64,000 nucleotides of DNA, taken from assembly GCF_022814725.1 (NCBI RefSeq), contig NZ_CP093442.1:2914001-2978000 (forward strand), read 5' to 3'. The notes beneath the pieces are model-generated. The model did not search any database and had not been told where the DNA came from. It was given only the letters and a program-made list of their open reading frames with translations. Made by a program: the position numbers and the translations under genes. The number at the start of each line of letters is the position of its first letter. Within the stretch, counting starts at the first letter, position 1. Source of the stretch: Bdellovibrio reynosensis (GTDB taxonomy: Bacteria > Bdellovibrionota > Bdellovibrionia > Bdellovibrionales > Bdellovibrionaceae). This document shows positions 42,203-50,051 of the stretch, piece after piece.

Positions 42203-43473
42203 AAAACTTCCTCTTTATTTTCGCCGACAGAATTGTTCTTTTCAATATTTGGACAAACTTCAGCTTTTAGCGCTGATAAGCTTTTCTCGTGCTCTTTTAG
42301 TTCCTCGGGATTGTCATTGAGATTATCCATCGGATTGAAAATGGTGGTGACAGTGAAATCCTCGAATTGTGACGTTGGATATAGAAACTGATGAGCTTCA
42401 GTTATTGCTAAAGCATTATTATAATAGTTAGTGCATAACTCGTTGGCACACCTTTCACGGTCTTCATAATTTAAAATATGGGTTTTGAGTTGGTACTTTT
42501 CAGAGTTAAAATCTTTACCATTTTGAGAATAATCTCTTAATACATTTACCCATTGCAAAATTTTTTCTTCATCATCAACGCAGATAGATTTTAGTGCAAG
42601 AAGGGTTAATGGATTTACTTTGTGCTGGCTAGCATCGCGGTACTTTTTAACAGAACTTAGATTGATGGTAATATTCTTTGGTTTATTCAAAGATAGAATG
42701 AAAGCCATAAAGTCATTTGATTCGAAGTTATTTTGAAATTGGCTAAAGAATTCCAAAGAGGCCCACTCAGAAATCTTTTCCTTAGAGAATTGGCGGGAAC
42801 TGTCAGCGCAAGCAGACTTGGTTAAGAAGTCTCTAATAACTGTTTCTGTCGGGAGAAGATGGGTTGCTCTAAAATAAAATCCTGGAAATTCAGATGTTGT
42901 CTGAAAATATTTGATGTCCATCAGAAAGCCGGTGAACTTCTGACAGCCTCGAACATCTAATTTTAGGTCAGAAATGGATGTAAAAAACTTTTGTATGGAA
43001 TAGCCATCATCTGGATCGCCATATCCGATAGGTCTTGGGTATAAATGCACAATACCGAGAATACGATCTTTCTGCGCTGTTGTTATAATATCATTAAGAT
43101 CTTCATTAAACTGTAGATCAGAAATACTTTTTTCGTTCAAGTGAAACGGATTTAGTCCCATAATCAACAGGTGATTAAGAACTTTCGGCTTATTATATTT
43201 TATAGTGATATCTAGAAGAGATTCTTCTTTATTAGAAAACTCGTTATAAGCTTTTCCTAAACCTTTTAATTCGCGTATCGCCCGATCCTCATCCGGTTGG
43301 TTAATTATGTCAGCGATTTTGAGGGTAGGTATGACTGTTTTAGTTTCTTCAACTACTACCAATTTTACCTGTCCCGTCTTCGGATTCTTTTTAAACGAAC
43401 AAGCCCCCGCCGCCAGGAAAATGGCAGCCAGAATCAAGTGTCTCAAAATGAGAATGCGGGACGAGGTTTTCAT
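42199..43473 (-). CDS. Lipoprotein with an ankyrin-like hairpin
   Basis: The 424-residue product has a lipoprotein signal ending LAAGAC (lipid Cys about residue 25). Around residues 80-110, ESLLDITIKYNKPKVLNHLL followed by IMGLNPFHLN resembles one ankyrin repeat, matched by a similar segment in the downstream gene. The rest is unrecognised, AT-rich and Lys/Asn/Asp-rich. It is first gene of a coupled pair (ATGA overlap with 41039-42202). AAAGG lies four bases before the ATG. These two genes and the PBP4-ankyrin genes downstream are on one strand and could be one long transcription unit, although 139 bases with a possible promoter separate them. Confidence 0.75.
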   Translation of the reverse strand: MKTSSRILILRHLILAAIFLAAGACSFKKNPKTGQVKLVVVEETKTVIPTLKIADIINQPDEDRAIRELKGLGKAYNEFSNKEESLLDITIKYNKPKVLNHLLIMGLNPFHLNEKSISDLQFNEDLNDIITTAQKDRILGIVHLYPRPIGYGDPDDGYSIQKFFTSISDLKLDVRGCQKFTGFLMDIKYFQTTSEFPGFYFRATHLLPTETVIRDFLTKSACADSSRQFSKEKISEWASLEFFSQFQNNFESNDFMAFILSLNKPKNITINLSSVKKYRDASQHKVNPLTLLALKSICVDDEEKILQWVNVLRDYSQNGKDFNSEKYQLKTHILNYEDRERCANELCTNYYNNALAITEAHQFLYPTSQFEDFTVTTIFNPMDNLNDNPEELKEHEKSLSALKAEVCPNIEKNNSVGENKEEVL

Positions 43474-43848
43474 CTGACCTTTAGAAATGCAAATAATGCC
43501 GCAGGTATAGCGGGGATTTATGCGGTTTCACTGACTAAAGATTTAACAAGGGACGAAAGAGGGCAAACAGGTTTGGATTTTGGGTTTTCCTTCTTACCAC
43601 CGTATCGGTTGCTAGGTATGTCATAACTGAATTGTCATGTGTGAATTTGTTGACGAGTTTTTTGTCTCGTTAAAATTCGATTTGCTAATCTGCCTTTGTC
43701 GGTTTTATGAAAAATGTCTCGTTGATTGAAATTCACTCAGCTATGAGTCGCTTAAAGCGTTTGATAAGCTAGGCTTTTAGCGTTGGCGTTCGCCTGAAAA
43801 AAGAGATCAAAAATCTCGTGTTATACCTTATTCAACGCGGAGGTTTTC
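43474..43848. other. Intergenic region between divergent genes, with small inverted repeats
   Basis: The 375 bases between the lipoprotein gene and the HNH endonuclease gene hold no credible gene. They contain TGTCAT twice (43619-43624 and 43633-43638), the 12-mer TGAATTGTCATG at 43628-43639 that recurs in the hemA-hemB gap, a GGCG/CGCC hairpin near 43784, and GAGAT...ATCTC just before the HNH gene. Both promoters should be here. Confidence 0.45.
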
Positions 43849-44811
43849 ATGGATTCTCTATCACTTTTATCAAATAAAGAGCTGGAATTGCGACTGAAAG
43901 ATTTAGTTCAAAAGGAAAGAAAGCTTTTACATGTGATCTTAGAACATATCCGTGAAATCGATGTTCGTAGGCTTTATCTCGAAAAAGCTTATTCCTCTAT
44001 TTATGAATACCTTACTAAGGAGCTGGGATACTCGGGTTCAGCGGCCATGCGCCGACTTGAAGCTGCTCGACTGCTTCGGGAAGTTCCGCAGGTGGCGGAC
44101 CGCATTCAAGAAGGTTCATTGAATCTTTCGCAGATAGGCGAGCTTTCCCGCGCAATAAAAGAAAAAGAGAAGGTGAGTGGCGTTAAAGTTTCCGTTCTGC
44201 AAAAGCAAGAGTTGGTGGATCAGGTGTCGGGTTTAACCGCTGGTGAAACTCAGAAAGAGGTGACTCGTGTTTTAGATCTCCCGGTCAAAGAGTTTGACAC
44301 TAAGAAAGTTCAACAGGATGAGTCGGTTCGTCTTGGAATCACTTTGTCTAAAGAGCAATACGAAAAGCTTCTTCAATGTAAAGATCTAGCCGCGCACATC
44401 TTGTTACAGGATTCTGGATCGGTCTCTTTAACTGATGTTATTGAATTTTTGGCTGATCAATATTTGGATAAAAAATTTAAGCCAGGAAAAAAGAAAAAAG
44501 AATCAGTGAATTTAAACACTGTTGCCGAGGAAAGCAAAGATTCCAGAGATGCAATAGTTACCACCGATGCGGTGGTGGAAAGAAAATCGGTTACTACGAA
44601 GCTTCGTCGTATGGTTCTTCAGCGGGATAAATGTTGTCAGTATGTGGATTTGAAGACGGGGCGGAAGTGCAAAAGTTCATTTGCTCTGCAGGTTGATCAT
44701 AAAACTTCTAAGTGGGCCGGGGGAGTAAATAGTTTGGCGAATTTGCAATTACTCTGCTCGCAGCATAACCGTGAAAAGTATAAAAAGGAGTTGAATGTGC
44801 GTTATAGATGA
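43849..44811 (+). CDS. HNH endonuclease of a Bdellovibrio-type family
   Basis: The 320-residue protein has a helical N-terminal half (LELRLKDLVQKERKLLH, SIYEYLTKELGYSGSAAMRRLEAAR) and a C-terminal HNH nuclease: CCQYV and CKSS (probable zinc cysteines), LQVDHKTSKWAGG (first His), NLQLLC (Asn region) and SQHNREKYKKEL (last His). The N-terminal part resembles a DNA-binding or DUF222-like region. Proteins of this layout are numerous in Bdellovibrio genomes and often lie alone in variable sites; their role is unknown. CGGAGG lies six bases before the ATG. A 7-bp tandem repeat begins 14 bases after the stop. Confidence 0.85.
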   Translation: MDSLSLLSNKELELRLKDLVQKERKLLHVILEHIREIDVRRLYLEKAYSSIYEYLTKELGYSGSAAMRRLEAARLLREVPQVADRIQEGSLNLSQIGELSRAIKEKEKVSGVKVSVLQKQELVDQVSGLTAGETQKEVTRVLDLPVKEFDTKKVQQDESVRLGITLSKEQYEKLLQCKDLAAHILLQDSGSVSLTDVIEFLADQYLDKKFKPGKKKKESVNLNTVAEESKDSRDAIVTTDAVVERKSVTTKLRRMVLQRDKCCQYVDLKTGRKCKSSFALQVDHKTSKWAGGVNSLANLQLLCSQHNREKYKKELNVRYR

Positions 44812-45145
44812 GCAGATCTTTCTCGGAATAGAGAATAGAGAATAGAGAATAGAGAATAGAGAATAGAGAATAGAGAATAGAGAATAGAGAATAGATGCTA
44901 AATATTTATTGGATTATTAAATCCAAACTCTCCGCTTATCTTTCACACAAGTTGCGGTTTAAATTTTTCGAACTTCAGTAGCATTGTTGCTGCTCCGTCA
45001 TTCTGCGCTAGACTTTTGACTGATAAACGAAATTTCTGAAGGCCAGATTTTCGTTCGCGACCCTTGATAGAAATCATAATCATCCGACAAATTTAATGAA
45101 GGAATTTCAGTTATTAAACAAAAAATGGTTAAGGATCGATTGATG
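44812..45145. other. Intergenic region containing the 7-bp array
   Basis: These 334 bases hold the tandem array and then an AT-rich stretch that should carry the promoter of the proline-rich lipoprotein gene. I see no gene, terminator or recognised RNA. Confidence 0.5.
44825..44894 (+). repeat. Tandem array of a 7-bp unit
   Basis: The unit AGAATAG is repeated about ten times head to tail; the first copy is GGAATAG, the other nine (44832-44894) are identical. It lies in the gap after the HNH gene. The identical copies suggest recent slippage, so the copy number is likely to vary between strains. No open reading frame crosses it. Confidence 0.95.
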
Positions 45146-46774
45146 AACATCGCACACCGCTTATTAATTCATATAGCAATGATTCTATTGCTAGTGTCGT
45201 GTTCATCTGGTGATGACGGTGATATTCTTTCGTCAACAGCTCCTAAAAGTCCAGGCCAAGTAACTCCGACTCCGCAAGCTCCGCAGGAAAATCCTGAAGC
45301 TCCAATTCCAGCGCCAGTTCCAGTTCCTGCACCTGTGCCTTCGCCGGAAAATCCGTTGCCTGATGATCCAGCTCCTGCGCCTTCACCAGAACCAAATCCA
45401 GAGCCATCACCGGCACCAACACCAGCGCCTGTTCCTGAACCTACACCTTCTCCAATTCCCAATCCGGAACCGACACCATCTCCTGTGCCGGCACCAACTC
45501 CATCGCCAATTCCGGAACCTACTCCGTCACCGGTGCCAGTTCCAGAGCCCACGCCTTCTCCAGTTCCTTCACCGGAGCCTGCTCCAACACCAGCACCTGA
45601 GCCTTGGCCTATTCCAAATCCAATTCCTCTTCCTGAGCCAGAGCCAGCACCGTCGCCGGTGCCAATGCCTCCGCCAGCTCCTGTTCCGGAACCGACGCCG
45701 TCGCCAGTTCCGATGCCGCCTCCTACTCCTAGTCCTACTCCTGCGCCAGAACCTACGCCTGCACCGACGCCAACGCCGGAGCCAGCTCCAGTGCCTGCGC
45801 CCACGCCTTCACCAGATCCAAAACCAGAACCGACTCCAGCTCCGGAGCCAGCGCCTACTCCTGCGCCTACTCCGACACCAGAGCCAACTCCAACTCCGAC
45901 ACCAGCGCCGGAACCAATTCCAGTGCCTGTGCCTGAGCCGGTTCCAACTCCAACACCGACTCCAGAACCAGTTCCCACGCCGCAACCGCCACCAGTTGCG
46001 ACTTGCCCTGCAAACTTCGAGTTCGTAGCAGCAAACACAACTCTTGGAACAAGCGCGTTCTGTATTGCAAAATTTGAAATGAAAAAAAGCGATTCGGGTC
46101 TAGCCGTTTCTACTCCGAATCGCAAACCTTGGCTTGCGGATAAAACAACCGCGGCAGCAGCATGCGCAAATGTGGGTTATCGTCTTCCGACAAACAGCGA
46201 ATGGAACGCTGTTGCGCTTGAAATCTTTAGCACCACAGCTAACTGGGATACTAAAAAAGAAACCTTGATCACAGGTTATTATTCCGGTTGGGAAGAACCT
46301 ATTGAAGTGACCGACGAAAGCGATCCTTATAATGGCGTTGGCCAACAAAAAGGTTCTGAAAAACGTACATTCACTTTAGCAAGCGGCAAAATTATTTGGG
46401 ACTTCGGCGGAAACGCGTGGGAGTGGGTGAGTGACACCATCTACGGAAACTCCTACACGCCAGATTTATCTTCGAACTACGCGCGCACTTATCACAATAA
46501 CAATTGGGATATGGCTCCGGGGTCAAAACAACTTTTCGACTTCACAGGCATGACTTCTGTCGATAAAAAAGACGTCTACATGGGGCAATTCTTCGGTGGT
46601 AGCACAGGAAAAGTCATTCGTGGCGGAGCCGTGTGCATGCACGGCAAAGGCTTCACTGGAATTTTTGCAGCGAACATCGGCGATATCACAGCTAATGAAA
46701 TGCAAGCCCCCGCTTCATGGAGCCTAAACACGAACAACGTCGGCTTCCGCTGCGTGGTTCCTGTTCAAAAGTAA
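45146..46774 (+). CDS. Proline-rich lipoprotein with formylglycine-generating-enzyme-like domain
   Basis: The 542-residue protein has a lipoprotein signal ending LLLVSC (lipid Cys20), a proline-rich stalk of about 245 residues made of PxP units (PTPSPVP, PEPTPSP, PAPTP), and a C-terminal SUMF1/FGE-type fold (about 285-542): [26 protein letters not shown]-like [39 protein letters not shown] and NNVGFRCVV. Such domains occur in sulfatase-maturing enzymes but also in many non-catalytic binding or ligand-recognition proteins. The stalk would lift the domain off the outer membrane. The start at 45146 follows AAGGA by seven bases; ATG 45125 is too early. Possible prey-contact or adhesin role is inference only. 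Confidence 0.88.
   Translation, partial: NIAHRLLIHIAMILLLVSCSSGDDGDILSSTAPKSPGQVTPTPQAPQENPEAPIPAPVPVPAPVPSPENPLPDDPAPAPSPEPNPEPSPAPTPAPVPEPTPSPIPNPEPTPSPVPAPTPSPIPEPTPSPVPVPEPTPSPVPSPEPAPTPAPEPWPIPNPIPLPEPEPAPSPVPMPPPAPVPEPTPSPVPMPPPTPSPTPAPEPTPAPTPTPEPAPVPAPTPSPDPKPEPTPAPEPAPTPAPTPTPEPTPTPTPAPEPIPVPVPEPVPTPTPTPEPVPTPQPPPVATCPANFEFVAANTTLGTSAFCIAKFEMKKSDSGLAVSTPNRKPWLADKTTAAAACANVGYRLPTNSEWNAVALEIFSTTANWDTKKETLITGYYSGWEEPIEVTDESDPYNGVGQQKGSEKRTFTLASGKIIWDFGGNAWEWVSDTIYGNSYTPDLSSNYARTYHNNNWDMAPGSKQLFDFTGMTSVDKKDVYMGQFFGGSTGKVIRGGAVCMHGKGFTGIFAANIGDITANEMQAPASWSLNTNNVGFRCVVPVQK
45260..46000 (+). repeat. Proline-rich coding repeat
   Basis: An imperfect 6- to 12-base repeat (CCN/CCG-GAR/GCN/ACN codons giving Pro-Xaa dipeptides) covers about 740 bases of the lipoprotein gene. 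It causes long open frames on the other strand that are composition artefacts. Length variation between strains is likely. Confidence 0.85.
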
Positions 46775-46814
46775 ATCCATTGCCGAAACAACCCGAAAAA
46801 GCTAAAGTCAGTCC

Positions 46815-47174
46815 GTGATTTTAGCTTTATTGATTTTAATTTTTTTCCAACTGATGGGTGAAGGCACCGTTCGCCTTCTTAATCTTTTTATTCCAGGCCC
46901 CGTGCTAGGAATGGTTTATTTCTTCATAGCACTCCTCTTATTCCCGCAACTTAAAGAAAAAGTAGAATCATTGAGTCGTTTCATGAATAAACATTTAGCT
47001 TTATTCTTCGTCCCTGCAGGCGTGGGCATCATCGAGTACTTCGATCTATTCACTAAATTCGGTGTCGCGATGGTCCTTACCTTGGTCATCAGCACAACAA
47101 TCACTCTTGCGGTGACAGCTTGGTTTTTTAACATCCTTTTGCACGGAAAAAACAAGGGCCAAACCCATGATTGA
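46815..47174 (+). CDS. lrgA: LrgA/CidA-family membrane protein
   Basis: The 119-residue protein has four membrane segments and the family pattern FFQLMGEGTVRLLNLFIPGPVLGM and LALFFVPAGVGIIEYF. LrgA/CidA proteins are holin-like and act with LrgB/CidB in murein hydrolase export, pyruvate or overflow-metabolite transport, depending on the species. The start is GTG at 46815 with no clear ribosome site. It overlaps the lrgB start by eight bases. Confidence 0.9.
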   Translation: MILALLILIFFQLMGEGTVRLLNLFIPGPVLGMVYFFIALLLFPQLKEKVESLSRFMNKHLALFFVPAGVGIIEYFDLFTKFGVAMVLTLVISTTITLAVTAWFFNILLHGKNKGQTHD

Positions 47175-47847
47175 GCTCTTTTCAATTATCATCACTTTTG
47201 GTTTTTACCTGCTTGCAAGAAAGATCAGCGAAAAAGGAAACAACAATCCGTTCCTAAGCCCGCCAGTTCTAGCCATGTTTGCGATCGTCATCACACTGCT
47301 AACTTTAAATATTCCATACCAAGAATATTTTAAAAGCGTGCGCCCAATTCACTTTATGCTAGGACCGGCAACCGTAGGATTCGCACTACCTCTTTACAAT
47401 CAGCTCACAAAACTAAAAAGAGTCCTAGTGCCTCTCATGCTGGCGCTTTTTGTAGGATCATTCGCAGGAATCTTTGCCGCTGTTTTCGTCGGCCACGCAT
47501 TTGGCTTAAATCACGACATCCTATTATCGCTAGCACCGAAGTCCGTAACCACTCCCATCGCCATGGGGATATCAGAAAAAATCGGTGGAGCACCAGCCTT
47601 AGCCACAGTTTTCGTCATGATTACAGGAATCGTCGGCGCTATCGTCGCAGGTTCAGTCATGCGCATAACGAAGGTACAAGACCCATTAGTAAAGGGATTC
47701 GCCATGGGACTTTCCGCCCACGGTCTTGGAACTTTCAGAGCTTTTCAAATCAGTGAATTAGCTGGAGCCTTCGCAGGACTTGCGATGGCCCTGAACGGTC
47801 TTATGACAGCGATTTTAATTCCGCTTCTTTTGTTTTTGATCCCTTAA
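47167..47847 (+). CDS. lrgB: LrgB/CidB-family membrane protein
   Basis: The 226-residue polytopic membrane protein shows the LrgB pattern: NPFLSPPVLAMFAIVI, MLGPATVGFALPLYNQ, LSLAPKSVTTPIAMGIS and GLSAHGLGTFRAFQ. AAGGG lies nine bases before the ATG. It is the partner of the upstream LrgA-type protein. The final 47 bases overlap the 3' end of convergent hemH, an unusually long coding overlap, but both C-termini look genuine. Confidence 0.92.
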   Translation: MIELFSIIITFGFYLLARKISEKGNNNPFLSPPVLAMFAIVITLLTLNIPYQEYFKSVRPIHFMLGPATVGFALPLYNQLTKLKRVLVPLMLALFVGSFAGIFAAVFVGHAFGLNHDILLSLAPKSVTTPIAMGISEKIGGAPALATVFVMITGIVGAIVAGSVMRITKVQDPLVKGFAMGLSAHGLGTFRAFQISELAGAFAGLAMALNGLMTAILIPLLLFLIP

Positions 47848-48844
47848 TCAGACTAGCGAAATTCGCCGTCCACTCTGGATCCGCATTCAAGCACGGGATT
47901 AAGAAGTAATTTTCCCCGCCATGCTCTTGGAATTGTTCTTTCCCGCCTATGCCGATTTCTTCTAAAGTCTCTAAGCAATCAGCGACAAACGATGGGCAAA
48001 TCACAGCGATATTCTTTTTACCTTCTTTAGCAAGCTTTTCAAGAATGCTATCTGTAGAAGGTTTCAACCATTCCGCACGACCTAGGCGAGATTGAAATGC
48101 CAAAGTCCATTGGGAAGACTGTAAACCCAGGCGCTTAGCAATTGTTCCCGCCGTAGCAAAACACTGCGCGCGATAACAATTTTTCGCACAAGCGTTCTTC
48201 TGAACACAGCAGTCCGGGGTAACCAAACAGCCTTCAACCTGCTTAATTTGTTCTTCAGGAAGCCCGTGAAAAGAAAATAAATAATGATCGACCGACTGAC
48301 CTGTCAAAGACTCGTTCATCATGCGCACAGAAGGATCAATAAAGGCGTTATCATCAAAGAACGGAGGCAACACCTCAAAATCAAAAGAAATCTTCAAATG
48401 CTTTGCAACTCTTCGAACTTCTTTAACAGTCGATCCAGTTGTGGCTTCAGCGTACTGCGGATAAAGGGGAACAATCAAAACTCGCTCAACACCAGCAGCT
48501 TTAAAATCTTTTAAGGCATTATCGATAGAAGGATCAGAATAGCGCATGCCGATCTTAACCAAATAATCAGAACCAAGTTGTTCCTGCAATTTTTCAGAAA
48601 ACCTTTGAGTATAAACTGTCAGCGGAGAACCCTCACCCTCAAGCCAGATTTTTTTATAATTCCCAGCAGAATAGGGCGCACGACGAGGAACAATGATTCC
48701 ATGAACAAGAGGCCAACGAAATACGAACGGCAGCTTAATGATATCCGGATCCATCAGAAACGTATTTAAATAATTCTTAACGTCACTGACAGAATAAGAT
48801 TTAGGGCTGCCGATATTAGAAAGAAGAACACCTGTTTTAGCCAT
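47801..48844 (-). CDS. hemH: Ferrochelatase
   Basis: The 347-residue enzyme inserts iron into the porphyrin in the final heme step. Motifs: VLLSNIGSPKSYSVSDVKNYL, the catalytic His193 in FSFHGLPEEQ, LPLYPQYAEATTGS, and WTLAFQSRLGRAEWLKP. An internal cysteine-rich segment (C206, C212, C213, C219, C223, C228) follows the catalytic His and is a likely [2Fe-2S] ligand set, as known for some bacterial ferrochelatases. The start at 48844 overlaps the hemY stop by eight bases. It is last in the minus-strand heme operon. Confidence 0.95.
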   Translation of the reverse strand: MAKTGVLLSNIGSPKSYSVSDVKNYLNTFLMDPDIIKLPFVFRWPLVHGIIVPRRAPYSAGNYKKIWLEGEGSPLTVYTQRFSEKLQEQLGSDYLVKIGMRYSDPSIDNALKDFKAAGVERVLIVPLYPQYAEATTGSTVKEVRRVAKHLKISFDFEVLPPFFDDNAFIDPSVRMMNESLTGQSVDHYLFSFHGLPEEQIKQVEGCLVTPDCCVQKNACAKNCYRAQCFATAGTIAKRLGLQSSQWTLAFQSRLGRAEWLKPSTDSILEKLAKEGKKNIAVICPSFVADCLETLEEIGIGGKEQFQEHGGENYFLIPCLNADPEWTANFASLIKGSKTKEAELKSLS

Positions 48845-50051
48845 GTTTTTTCCGAATAATTTCTGCAAGCATTTGGCTGCGTTCTAGAATTTTACTTAAA
48901 CCGATTCCACCAAGATAATTGCCATGCAAATAAAGATTCTTAGGTAAATTTGCATCGCGAAGATCAGCCAAGGCGCCTTCAAGATTTAAATCGTAGTAAG
49001 GCAAACCTAAAGGCCAACGATTTATTTTATAACCTAAAATCTGATCTTGAAGACCCAGAACCTTTTCACGTTCCGCACGAATCAAATTTAGCAATTCTGC
49101 ATCTGAAAGGTTCAACAGATCTTCCTGATCATGGCCACCCATTATCCAAGTTTCATTATAAGTTTTATCGCGCTTTTCAAAGATATATGAATTCATCAAG
49201 ATTCCCAGGGTCTTTAAACCATAGCCTCGAGGAATCAAACAGCCAAATCCCTTAAACTGAGCCTGAGCTTTGTCGAAAAACACCGTCACACTCATAAGGG
49301 AACTCATCTTAATTTTGGCAAGCACCGCTGATAAACGCGGATGAACTTCACGAGTCAAAGCCGCAGCACCCGAAGCGGAAGTCGCAACCACCACAGGACC
49401 AGTAAGATCGTTCAAGTTCACTTCACTATTAAGATGAATATTGACGCCAGCTTCTCTGATTTTCTGCTCAAGCTTATCAACCAACCCTTGCATGCCAGAA
49501 GAACTGGTTAGAAGTCCCTTATACTTGCTGCGTTTACGATTCCCAAACAAAGGACCCAAAATTAAGGCAGAACTTAATCCAGAAATATCATTGGCATATA
49601 TTCCCTGCATCGCGGGGCCCAAAAGAAACCTTGTTGCCGAAGAACCTAAATGAGCCTCGCCCCAAGTTTGCAAAGTCTGATTTCTTTGAGGTTTTAATTT
49701 CTTCTTAGCAAAAAGCAGCTTCGGCACCACTTTAAAAAGTGTTGTCACACTTTCAACAAAAGTTAATGGCCAAGAACGTGGATGCTCGCGAAAGAAAAAT
49801 CTTTTCTTAGAAGACTCTAACGGCAGACTTGGCGTTAAGCCTAATTCTGTAAAAAGGGCATCCGCCATATCCGTACGAATAAGCGCATTAGCAGCCTTTT
49901 CTGCAATCCCAAACTCAGTGTTATCAGTTCCAAGCAATCCGCCCAAGCGATCCGATCTTTCGTAAAGATCCACTTGAAATCCCGCCTGCGCTAAACGCAA
50001 AGAGACTGTCATACCCGCAAAACCTGCTCCGATAACACTGACTTTTTTCAT
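48837..50051 (-). CDS. hemY: Protoporphyrinogen oxidase, HemY type
   Basis: The 404-residue FAD enzyme starts with a dinucleotide-binding motif VIGAGFAGMTVSLRLAQAGF, DLYERSDRLGGLLG, and has the family blocks VEKA-like IAEKAANALI, GPAMQGIYANDISGLS (GIYAGD-like motif) and a C-terminal FAD contact LHGNYLGGIGLSKIL. It oxidises protoporphyrinogen (or coproporphyrinogen) before metal insertion. It overlaps hemN by four bases and hemH by eight. Confidence 0.9.
   Translation of the reverse strand: MKKVSVIGAGFAGMTVSLRLAQAGFQVDLYERSDRLGGLLGTDNTEFGIAEKAANALIRTDMADALFTELGLTPSLPLESSKKRFFFREHPRSWPLTFVESVTTLFKVVPKLLFAKKKLKPQRNQTLQTWGEAHLGSSATRFLLGPAMQGIYANDISGLSSALILGPLFGNRKRSKYKGLLTSSSGMQGLVDKLEQKIREAGVNIHLNSEVNLNDLTGPVVVATSASGAAALTREVHPRLSAVLAKIKMSSLMSVTVFFDKAQAQFKGFGCLIPRGYGLKTLGILMNSYIFEKRDKTYNETWIMGGHDQEDLLNLSDAELLNLIRAEREKVLGLQDQILGYKINRWPLGLPYYDLNLEGALADLRDANLPKNLYLHGNYLGGIGLSKILERSQMLAEIIRKKHG

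Noticed and set aside
43297-43626. Plus-strand open frame over the start of the 42199-43473 lipoprotein gene
   Set aside because: No ribosome site or recognisable domain; the minus-strand lipoprotein signal and ATGA coupling are far stronger.
44825-44894. CRISPR-like repeat
   Set aside because: The 7-bp units are contiguous with no spacers, so this is a microsatellite.
45363-46028. Open frame on the plus strand rich in Arg, Leu and Gln across the proline repeat
   Set aside because: A frame-shifted reading of the same repeat; it lies wholly inside the lipoprotein gene.
45169-46125. Long antisense open frame rich in Gly, Val and Ser
   Set aside because: It is the reverse complement of the proline-rich repeat of the lipoprotein gene; the composition follows from the Pro codons and there is no ribosome site or domain.
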